Origin: Symbiodinium natans
Lineage: Eukaryota > Sar > Dinophyceae > Suessiales > Symbiodiniaceae
NCBI GenBank assembly: GCA_905221605.1
Contig: CAJNDS010000664.1
Location: forward strand, 1-64,000
Length of the DNA stretch: 64,000 nt
Reading direction: 5' to 3'
Shown: positions 48,200 to 57,747 of the stretch, in pieces
Position numbering within the stretch: position 1 is the first letter of the stretch
Layout: each line of letters opens with the position of its first letter
Notes under the pieces: model-generated
Seen by the model: only the letters and a program-made list of their open reading frames with translations
Databases searched by the model: none
What the model was told of the DNA's origin: nothing
Position numbers and translations under genes: made by a program

Positions 48200-51100
48200 G
48201 AGGCTCATGTTGATGATGTCGCCCTTGTTGACCTCGGCTCAAGGAGCGATTTGCAACAGCGGAAAGGTCACGAGCGGCAGGGGCTCATGAGATGCCTCAC
48301 CGTTTCCCTGCGACTTCTGGGATATCGGGGACTCCACAAGAGGATCCCCCTAAACCCTAAACCGCGGCGAAGGGCAGTGCCACGCAGCGCCATCAGACCA
48401 TCCACTAGCTCGTCAAGAGACAAGTGCCCGCCCATGTCAGCCTCGATGGGAACCCTTCATCTGGGACTTGGCGCATGCCACTCATCACTCAACAGCACGC
48501 AGGAAATGCGGTCCGTGCAGCATCCATGATGTCGAATAAGTGGCCCTTGTTCGACACGTCGATGTACGCTTCTTCCAACCTTAGAAGTGAAGAGGAGTAA
48601 GCCCGCACATGAGCCATCTTTGCTGAAAGGAGCCTTTCACGTATGGGGGATCCCTTTGAGGGGATTCTACTTTATTTGGGGTAGAAAAGGGGTACCGCTA
48701 CTTTGGGAAAGCCACACGGACCGTCAAGTCCGAGCTGCGCTTCTGTGAACTCCGGATCCTGCGGCGAGGAGGCTATTCGTGTCTTCAGATTAGGTGTTTA
48801 GATCTCCTCTCACACTCGCGCACCACGGGACTCTCATACTTTCAAACTCGCAGGCCTTAACGCAAAGCCGAGTTCTCAAAATCGAAATGCCAACCATCAC
48901 AAAGTCGCAAGTTTCTCAAACTCCAGATGCTTGCAAACTCTCCGAAGGTTTCGACCTTTGAAGTGCACTCCGCTGCGGGTAGGGGGGAAGATCCAAAACT
49001 AGTCGATCTGGACCTTCCTTCGGGCTAAAGCTTTGAGATATTTCAAGATTTGAAGGCATGATTGTCATCCACAAACTTCGAACTCGAAACTCTCTTTGAA
49101 CCGACCCCGCAACCATCCTCAACCTCCTCAAGCTCCCAGTTTCTTTCAAGTCGAACCTGCTCAAAGTCTCATGCCCTCAACTTCGAAAAGGACGTGGCTC
49201 GTGACGCTCTAGGTGAAGTCTAGACTGGAGAAAAAATTCGCACCGCGTCCTGAAGCCAGCGCTGAAACGACTCACGATGGATGACAACCTGCACATTGGT
49301 CTCACCCGAATGGCCGCTGGCAAAGTCTCGAAGTCTGCCAAAGGAGGAGAAACTCCGCGTGAAGAGCACTTAAAGGGCCATAAAACCGCAAAGCCAGTGA
49401 GCGATGCTACCACTTGCGATGAGAATGCCTCCTGCTTGTTCAGCTGCTCGTCTAGAAGGTCCATTCGTGTGTTCAGATCGCCTGAGCCGCGCGTTGCTGG
49501 AATGGCTATTGGGAACTCGTGGGCCAAGAAAGTTAGAGCCTAGGGTCTGGGGGCAGCTGGGTGTGGTTTCACTACAGTACACAGTCCGCTGAACCTGTGA
49601 TGCTAACCCAGTATGTCAGTGAAGCTCAATGCAGCCAATGAAACGACGAACACCAAAGTTCGGCACCCTGCCACTTCCGTAAATGCCAAATCGTCCACAA
49701 CTAAATCACGACCCCAAGATGTTTGTACTCTAGCTTTATTGCTGATCCTGGGGCAAGCAGGTTGTGATGAATGATGCTGCTGTCCCGGCTCAACACCACA
49801 GCTCACCTTGCTAGCTATTTTGCCTTGCCCAACTTTCCGCTTGAGGGTCAATTGTCACCCGCTCTACGCCGAGGTGCCGTGGATGAAGGTCATCCGTTTC
49901 TGCATGTCCTTGCCAAGAAACCTGCAGCATCCCAAGCCGCAAAAAACAATTGGGGTTTCTGGTGGAGGGTCTAGGTCTTCCAAAACCACGGAACTGTGAA
50001 GAGACTTTGTGCAGATCTGCCACCTTGCCACGTGCTCCTTGATGGTGATGCGCACCTGGCCATCAAGTGGCTGATGCCAGGGGCTCCCCTTCTGGCGCTG
50101 CCGGACATCGCTGCTGCTACTGCTACTGCAGGAAAACACACCCCCGACTTCGTGAACCCTAAACCATTTTAGAACCTATTGTGACCCCAAGACCCTGTCA
50201 TTACAGACACATTACCAGATTTCCACCGGCCTCTACAGCATCCCAGAGGAGCTCTCAGACCCTTCAAAGCGTCAGGCGAACCCGGTCGGAAGTCTCGGCC
50301 AACTCACGGTTTCGCCGGGCTTGCTGCGAGCCGGTGACCTGTTCCAGTGGGATTTAAGGCGTCCCCGCGTGGATTTTGAATCCCGTTGTCATACGGATCT
50401 TCGGGCTCTAGAGGGTGTAGGCTGCGATCTTGAGGAGGAGGATTTGCTGCGGGGTTTCAATCGTGGAGTTGTAAGGCTCAGTGCTTCAGCCGGGCGAGAG
50501 AGCGACGCCGCCATAAGCAACCGAGGAGGAGGCGTTGTCGATGAAGATGGCCTCAAGCTCGTGGCTTCTCATCCGTGGCGATTTAAAAGCTTTCGGATCT
50601 AGACTCTGGGATTTAGTGCGAGCAAAGCACCATGATCAGGTTGAACACCCCGACGGAAACGATCATGATCATCAGGATGTAGCCTTCAAATCAGTTGCAG
50701 CTTATTTGGGAACCTGTTGTATACTGAAACTCAAAACAAATCCTCAGCAAAGCCAAGCTGCTGATGAGGAAGACGCCACCACCTTGCATCGGACATGCAA
50801 GTTCAGGGTTTAGGGTTTAGGGTTCAGAGTAACAGGGGCAGTCTCTTGCTAAAAAAAAACCCTGGACTCCAACTGAGTGCAGGACCATAGGTGGGGGACA
50901 TGCCTCAGCAGCTTTAGCAGAGTCGCGGGGTCATGGGAGAGGGCAATGTCCAGCATAGAAAGGTTAGCCCAACCCATGAGCTTCAGATTCAGCAATCTTA
51001 GCTAATCAGCAACTCGGCTCAGCAACAGATCGGCTCTCTGGACAACAGCCAAATCGCGAACACGCTCGGGAAGCGGTGTGCCATCGTACGCGGCACAATC

Positions 51101-52595
51101 CTCCGTGAAGCATCGGAACCTGGACTGCGGCAATAAGTTGGCCACACCCCGTGCGGCTTCAGTAGGATGACCCAAGACGACCTCTGAGCCTTGCGCAGTG
51201 TGAACATGGCCGCAGGCACCGTTTCAAGCTCTTGGAAGCCATCCTGAGCGGGCAGCCGCTTTTGCTGCTTTTGCTGGGGAGCAGGAGACCCCCCCCCTTT
51301 TCGCGTTCTGGCCAGCCGAGTCGCCCCCATCAGGTTGCGAAGGACCACGCCAAAGGTGTAAACAAGGACCTCTGCTTGGCTGCTCCAAACCCGAAACCCT
51401 AAATCCAAAAACTCCTCATAACAATTCTACGGCTCGGCACATGTCACCTTTGACATCCTCTGACTTTGCTTCGATGCACCCTCTGCGTGCACAGGGTGTA
51501 TAGGGCTGTGGCGAAGAGCACAGTGATCGCCCAGCCTGGCAGATGCACAGGAAGACAGGGAAAAGCCGTGGCTGTCTTATGCTCTCAGCAACACACAACT
51601 CTTGAGGCGATGCCCCGCATCTGCCTAGTACACGAACGCCGGCCCATAGTCCAAAAATCATCACCTCAGCATTTAAAGAAAACCATGGAGGGATCCATCG
51701 CCCCATGGACAAGCCCTCCTCTGTGTACCCTGCCTTCAGCTCATAGAACATTCGATGGCGCACCAAGCGCACCAGCCGGACCAGGCGGCAAAGCCGAAAC
51801 ATTTTGATCAGCATCAGTGACGACCTCAAGGAGCAAGGTGAGATTCGGCAGGCAACGCAGGACATCCCTAAGAGTCTGAGACCCCGGCAAATTGCCAGTG
51901 TCCCCCCCATTTGCGGTGAAGACGATGGTGTAGTAGACACTGAGGTCAACCTGAGCTGGGCGATGAATTTCAATATTTTAGACCGTGCTTTAGAATCAAG
52001 GGCCTGAACCCTCAACCCCTAGAACCCCTGTATGCATGGCTTGATCCGGAGTTTCCACTGAGCGGCGTAGGAAATGACGAGGCAAAAGGTGTCAAACAGG
52101 TTCCACTTGTAGTCCTCACATGCTCATCACTGCTCGGGGATCGGGCTGCGGAGTGCGAGCCGATGTGCACAGCTGTCCTGTCCACAGAAGTAGGCACCAC
52201 AGCCCAGAATCCAGAGCTTCAGTGCCTGGGCTGACCCGCATCGGCACACGAACCTGTTGCATCAAAGCATCCCTCCAGACAAGATCGAGGTGCAATCTCG
52301 GTCGTGTAAATCACGCAGAAAACCAGCCTGCACTGGCAAGCGGGGACTCACAGGCTGCATGTTTGGAGGGGCTGCCCCTTCGGTTGACTGGAGTGTCTCA
52401 GCTGCTAAGCCGAGGCAGGCCACTCCAAGATGTCCCAAACAACGGAGTTCTGCTCGATGTCGCTTTGCAAGCCGATGACAATCTCGGTGACGGGTGCAGT
52501 ACTGAAAGCTTCTCGACGCTAAGCTGGTCTGCAAACGAGGCCCAGGCTGAGTTCACAACGATGGTGATGCTGGGCACGACGCTCAAGAAGAATGC
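48200..52595 (-). CDS. Voltage-gated cation channel with EF-hand (S1-S6 exons)
   Basis: Small exons read in order as one voltage-gated ion-channel domain. S1: 52595-52525 (SVVPSITIVVNSAWASFA). Linker: 52482 to about 52422 (GLQSDIEQNSVVWDILEW). S2/S3: 52114-52059 (YKWNLFDTFCLVISY). S3 continuation: from 51950 (VDLSVYYTIVF). S4: 51824-51734, with basic residues at every third position (KMFRLCRLVRLVRLVR). S5: 51535 to about 51492 (WAITVLFATALYTL). Pore: 51243-51197 joined to 51119 to about 51055 (VPAAMFTL then FRCFTEDCAAYDGTPL). S6: 50683-50631 (YILMIMIVSVGVFNLIM). Post-S6: 50551-50522 (AIFIDNASSS). Downstream are a coiled-coil exon near 49484-49397 and an EF-hand exon near 48456-48381. Donors include GC (after S4 and the first pore exon) and GT. 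The channel would sit in a membrane, with a cytoplasmic Ca2+-sensing tail. Ion selectivity cannot be read reliably. N-terminal exons probably lie further right; Ser-rich minus-strand sequence near 54440-54300 is a candidate. Confidence 0.85.
48381..48456 (-). CDS. EF-hand exon, probably of the ion-channel gene
   Basis: The minus-strand reading EADMGGHLSLDELVDGLMAL resembles the calcium loop and exit helix of an EF-hand. The acidic ligands are D, S and D, with E/D at the end of the loop, and a hydrophobic helix follows. It ends at a GC donor after ALR-G. Dinoflagellate and ciliate channels often carry one EF-hand pair behind S6, which fits its place downstream of the S6 exon. Another possible exon (NKGDIINMSLKPGARDG) lies near 48235-48180. 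The function would be Ca2+ sensing by the channel tail. Confidence 0.6.
48633..48713. mobile_element. Family A short inverted-repeat element (copy 6)
   Basis: The left end CTTTCACGTATGGGGGATCC and right end GGTACCGCTACTTTGGGAAA flank the family core GGGGATTCTACTTTATTTGG. It lies in the channel gene's 3' region. Confidence 0.75.
49397..49484 (-). CDS. Coiled-coil exon, probably of the ion-channel gene
   Basis: An acceptor (cgcggctcag|G) is followed by an open stretch reading GDLNTRMDLLDEQLNKQEAF and then SSQVVASLT. It ends at a GC donor (CACTG|GC). The heptad-like spacing of L, M and L suggests a short helix in the post-S6 cytoplasmic region of the channel to its right. Another possible piece of the same tail is near 49915-49855 (KDMQKRMTFIHGTSA). 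Membership is inferred from strand and position only. Confidence 0.5.
50802..50826 (+). repeat. Short TTTAGGG tract
   Basis: Three units within the channel gene intron upstream of the S6 exon. Confidence 0.8.
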
Positions 52596-53182
52596 CTAAG
52601 CACACTCGTGAACTTTGGGTTGGACTTCCTGGTGTCGTATGGGCCATGTTGGTCCCTTTTGATGGTGCCCTAAAGCCAAGTCTCCGAATTAGAGCAAGGA
52701 CCCGAAAAGAAGGGGGAAGGAGGGGGGGGGGGGTTAGGGGGTGCATGCCGAGGGGCAACGAAGCCAAGCCATAGTCCTGCCAAAGTTCTGGACGTGCCCA
52801 AAAAAACCTGAACCCGATTTTGGGTTCATGGGTCTAGGGCTTATAGGGATTCTTACATTGGCGTCATGAAACCCTCAGCTGGCCCTAAAAACTGCATACG
52901 TCATCATCGAACCATCATACATGTGTGGATTCTGAAGGTCAACCGTGACGCAGGAATGCGCGACACTTTGCATAGGCACGGCATAACCTTGGTAGGCCAG
53001 GGTGCGATGCTCAATCCCTTGCACGAAGACGTTGCCCCCTGAGCCACGAATAATGGCGGCTAATGTGATGTCGCTGCTTGTCGTTGATGCTGAAGATTTT
53101 TATTTATTTATCTACACCCCCTTTACAGGACTATTGAGGGTATCTGTTTCCCTACTTCAAGAACCAAGGCACCCTAATTAAA

Positions 53183-53330
53183 CCTCAAACCTAAACCCGA
53201 AGCCCTAACAAAAGGCCTAAACCCTAAGCCCGGGAATCTCCCTAAACCCCAAGCCCTAAATCCTAACAAAGGCGGTGAATCTCCCCAAAGCCTAAAGCAT
53301 GCACCCGAAACCCCAAGCCCTACTAAAAGG
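53183..53330 (-). repeat. Degenerate CCCTAAA tract
   Basis: CCCTAAG, CCCTAAC and AACCTAAAC words. It pairs with the G-rich tract at 53417. Confidence 0.8.
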
Positions 53331-53416
53331 CGGGGAGTCTCCCTCCGTCTCCCCTGGCCCAGACCTCGGGACTGACCCGTGCCGTCCAAGTCGTTTGAAA
53401 GCTCGGCCTTGGAGTG

Positions 53417-53500
53417 TGGGGTTTAGGGTGTATGGTTTAGGGTGCTCAGGGCTTAGGGTTTAGGGTTTAGGGTTTGGGGTTCTAGGGTTCTAGGGCTTGG
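53417..53500 (+). repeat. TTTAGGG-derived tract
   Basis: TTTAGGG, TTTAGGGTG, TTCTAGGG and TTGGGG variants. It is the right member of the convergent pair. Confidence 0.85.
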
Positions 53501-54190
53501 GGTTCAGGCTTTGGGTTTTCGGGTCTAAGTTTCGGGGTTTACGGGGCGCCATTCCCGAACTAAGAGTTGCTAGGGGCCATCAGAAGCCTTGCTGCGGATG
53601 ATCGAGTCTCGCGTGCGGGCAAGTGGCCAGTGCGCTTCGGACTCCTTGTGTCATCCTGGACCTCCAACCTCTCCTGTTATGGGGCTTACAGGCTAGCTTG
53701 TGCTGGCTGCCACTTGACTTCTACTCACACAACAAGGAGATGAATCCCTTCGGTCCTCTTCGGCATCTCACCTTAGGGCAACAGCCGCGTGTCATCTACC
53801 CCTGAAAGGCAGGTTGTGGATGTCAAGGCGAATCACATGCAGAGAAGGAAGTATTGCAGACATGCCGCAGGTAAGCATCGCATCTTGAACTCGGTGCTTT
53901 GCCTGCCAATGCGCCCATCAAAGCGTGATCATACGCGCATCGGCCCCCTGACCCGAGCGATGCCCCCACATGTCCGGAGGCACGGTGCCACAGCTCAACA
54001 TGGCAGCAGCCTCCGGAGCGTCTTCGGCAGGCGTTCTGTCCGCCTCGTCTCTCGAGAAGTCTCACAAACAGTCACGTGTGCAGCTCTGTGACATCTGTCA
54101 CAAGGAACACTGCATTCCCCCGAACAGCCGAGACTCCTCATCACCAAAATCCACCTTTGCTGGAGCACAAGTGAACGGGAAGCCTAGATG

Positions 54191-54292
54191 GGAGTTTACG
54201 ATACCAGGGGGTACTTTAATGGGCTACCTTTATAAGGGGATCCTACTTATTTGGGGGGTCTTGTTTAGGGTACCCCTATGATCGTAAACTCC
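54191..54292. mobile_element. Family A short inverted-repeat element (copy 7)
   Basis: It has the cleanest ends of family A: GGAGTTTACGAT on the left and ATCGTAAACTCC on the right are perfect inverted repeats. The core TAAGGGGATCCTACTTATTT matches the other copies. On the minus strand it begins exactly where a candidate Ser-rich coding stretch ends. Confidence 0.88.
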
Positions 54293-54963
54293 TCGATGAG
54301 CCAAGCAAAACCTCCTCTTGGCTCGAGGAGCCTTGGAAGGTGCCGATCGAGGACTGGACTCACCCAGGTCAGCCGTGTTGCTGGAGCTCAGGGACGACTT
54401 GAAGGTTCCTGACAAGGCTCGGGGGCAACTGGGCAACTTGCAGATGAGCAAGACCCTAAACCCTAATCCCTACTAGTAGAACCCTAAAGAGGCTTGAGAG
54501 AGTGCTTCATGCTCCTTGATCGGCTCCAAGCCGGCTGGAGAGCTTGTGGAGCTCGTAGAGGAGTGGGCGCTTCACGTTCATCATCATGTCCCGTCGGACT
54601 TCCTAGTTCATGGTTGGGGCATGTTGGGGCAAAATAAAAAGTTTATTTGTTTATTCCTTCTTGGGTTTAAGTACCCTTAAAAATGCAAAATGTTACCCAA
54701 CCATGACAAAGCTTCATCCAAGCAGTCTTGGAAGGCAGCTTGCTCCAGCATGCTCTTCATCTCCAGCTGCAAGGTGTGCATCTTCTTGACATCCGCACCT
54801 CGGCTCGCACTTCATGGCTGCAAACATCGGAAACCCTGAGCAGCCAACCACCCATCGGCGTGACAGAGGCCAACAAGCAAGGACAATAACATCATCATAG
54901 CAGAAACATGCAGAATATGAGTAGGGTTCTGCTTGGAAAATCGCCAGCGCACAACCCTGAACA

Positions 54964-54964
<1 letters not shown>

Positions 54965-55015
<51 letters not shown>
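54965..55015 (+). repeat. 51-base C homopolymer
   Basis: An unbroken run of 51 C follows ACAT. Assembly length may be inexact. Confidence 0.95.
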
Positions 55016-55016
<1 letters not shown>

Positions 55017-55094
55017 CCCTGGCCTCTGAAGTTCATAGGTGGAGGCGGGCTAGAAGTACAGACGGCTGTTGTCGCGTTTATTCCTGTTTGCTTC

Positions 55095-55290
55095 TTAAAT
55101 CATAACCATCATCATCATCATCATCACCAACATCATCATGTGGCCTTCCCCCTCGTCATCTTTCTCGTGCGTGTTGAGTATTCTCCTTTTTTTGAGTTGC
55201 TGTCAACTGTTTTCATGTATCACTTTCTGCTTCCTGTTTGTTATAGGTTGCCGCTGTTCGTCATCATCATCATCATCATCATCATCGTTT
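55095..55290. repeat. (CAT)n microsatellites
   Basis: Two CAT/ATC runs (55100-55140 and 55258-55290) lie in T-rich DNA. Confidence 0.9.
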
Positions 55291-55375
55291 GTATAGGCTG
55301 CAGTAGAAGTCGTCGTAGCTGTAGTCGTAGACGTAAGTCGTCATCGTAGATCTTACGGTAGCTACATGATCCTTT

Positions 55376-55470
55376 GGTATGGGCCCTGAAAAAGGGACTT
55401 CTTGTATACCCCTTCTTCAGAACCCTTTATAATGAAGTAAGGGACCATATTCAAGGGCCCATATAACTGC
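55376..55470. mobile_element. Possible inverted-repeat element
   Basis: The left end GGTATGGGCCCTGA pairs with the right end TCAAGGGCCCATAT. Internal AAAAAGGGAC and GAAGTAAGGGACC are partial repeats. No duplication is visible. Confidence 0.6.
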
Positions 55471-56046
55471 CTTTAGAGTAGTTGTAGTTATCGTTACTAC
55501 GATTATGACTCTCGATGTTGTCAATGTGTTCACAACTTTTATTTACTATGCTATTTGTGCGTAAGGTTTGCTTTGTGCATCTGTCATCTATCTATGCTTG
55601 CTATGTATTCATATTTGTCAAAATATTTAATCCCATTCCTACCAGTATGACTACTATTGTGCGTAGTACTGTTCATATTTGTTTGACAAACCTAAACCCC
55701 AACTAAATCGCATCTTATTAAGTATTCTTGTGTACGTGGACGATTCGATTGCATTTAGTATCGCGTAAATCCCTGGACCCTCTCAAGTTGCCCCCCAACC
55801 CCTGTGCAGTGAGCCGGGCGACGCAAGGAAGCGAGCTGATCAGTGGCGTCGCCATCGACGGAGGCCACTGTCAGTTGAGTCAGCTCCCGATCCTTAAGGG
55901 TTAAGGGTTTGGGGTTGAAGTGGTTGTCGGAAGCCTACAAAATCCTGTGACCCCCGACACCGAGCCAGCACTTAGGCGAAGAACGGGCAGCGTCCGCAGG
56001 AAGGCTGGCGAGGCGTGGGGCGGAGACCTGGCGGAAGCACGCAATT

Positions 56047-56098
56047 AGGGTTTGAGGGGGGCTTAGGGTTTAGGGTTGGGGTTTGGGGTTTAGGGTAA
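56047..56098 (+). repeat. Short TTTAGGG tract
   Basis: Mixed TTAGGG, TTTGGGG and TTTAGGG words. A C-rich counterpart lies at 56460-56483. Confidence 0.8.
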
Positions 56099-57747
56099 GA
56101 GATGGTAAGAGCATCTAGGCTTGATTCTACAGAGATAGGGGGGGCGGGGGGGGGTCCTGTATGGTTCAGAGTGCCCCAAGGGTGCCCCAGGTTGGAGACT
56201 GTGGCTGTCGGATTGAAGAGTTTCCTGGCTTCGGGCGACAAAGGGCACTCCGTTTGCAAAGGTTCGGGATCCAATCGCCCTCTTCCTCCGAAATTAGGAG
56301 GTAAGGGCGTAAAATTACTTCAAATATCGGATTGCCCATTGTCTCCGGTAATTCTACACAGATGCGCCAGCATGACCACTCCTGGACGTGAAGAGACAAA
56401 CAGCTCAACTCGACAGGTAGTTACATGGTCCCTTCATGTGGGCCCTTAAATGGGGGACCCCTAAACCCTAAACCCCAAACCCCTTACATCTCCCTAACAT
56501 ACCCTATAACTCCCCTTAGCTCAACGTGGAAGCAGCTTCGCTGCACTTTGAGCACCACAGGCCTGGCTGGCAGCTCGCAACGCTTATCCTCCCCAAGTTC
56601 CATGGCCAGCTGCCCAAGGACAACGGGAGTCTCTAATATGTAGTACAATAGTATACAAACATAATATTCATGAGAAGAATCATCATCATGACAATAATTT
56701 TGATAATATGTAGTGAAGAAAGTCAGGTACTCTGGGTCATGGCTTGGCAAGTACGGCGCCTTTCAACCCTGAGCAACCCTGAGATGCTGCTTGTGCTAGC
56801 AGGCTCTGAGTCCAGCTAAAAGAAGGCTCTCCTGTTTGGCGAATGAGGGGAATGCTGCGCATTCTTGGTAGGCAGAAACGGCTCTCCGCGCAGACTGCTT
56901 GCAGACTTGGAAGAGGAAACGCTGGCGCGGCAGAGTCGTACGTAGGTGGAATCCCCGGATCTAACATCCCGAGTCTCTCTGTGACTCTGTGGCGCCAGCC
57001 ATGCTCGCAGAGTTGATACCCGCCAGGAGGTCGGCGCTCGTCGCTCCTGGTCGCCCCCAGACTCGAAACATCAAAAGAGTCCCTCATTTGCATTCAATCC
57101 GGCAGCCAAAGTTTCAAAGTCTACAGGCCTACACTCATACCATTAAATTGTATCACTTTCTCAACTATACTCTTTTATTGTGTATTACTACTCTACTATT
57201 TTTATTTTCTTTTGTTATGGTACCCCCCCCCCCCCCCCCCGCACCTGCAAGGAGAACCGCAGACATCGCAGCCACGGTGCGGGAGCTCCTGACAGAGACC
57301 CCCTTGCGAGATCTCTGAAAGGCCCGCTGAGTTGCTGGGATCTGGGCCTCGCAAAAAACGGTCCTCTCAACGCCTGATAGCACTCTAAGCAAAAGAAACG
57401 AGGCCGGGAAAACTCATGGTGGGCCCTCCAAGGCCTCACTAAAAAAGTGGAAGATCTGGGGGGAGTGTTGTGTTGTTTTGTGATCTTCTCAGCGTAAGCT
57501 TACACAAGTCTGACACATGCTTGCACATGCTCAATACCCGAAAGCCCAGGCTCCGGGGACTGTTCCCAGCGGTACGCATGGCCCACTCCACGGCAAGCCG
57601 CCCTGCCAACAGTTGTAAGCTTCCGACACGGCGCTTTTGTTTGCCCATATTAGGCGACCGAAGCTTAAGTTTGCCTGCCCTGGATTCACGACTGCCCCGA
57701 GCTCACTCAACTTAAGCAGCTAGCAGTAACATTAGCAACACGGCGTA

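Larger units (their letters stand above)
52600..57747. other. Mostly non-coding; possible channel N-terminal exons
   Basis: A minus-strand Ser-rich frame near 54440-54300 (SSLSSSNTADLGESSPRSAP) could be an N-terminal exon of the channel. The rest holds telomere-like tracts, microsatellites and inverted-repeat elements. Confidence 0.4.

Noticed and set aside
54812-55036. Poly-Gly/poly-Pro frames
   Set aside because: Translations of the 51-base C run.
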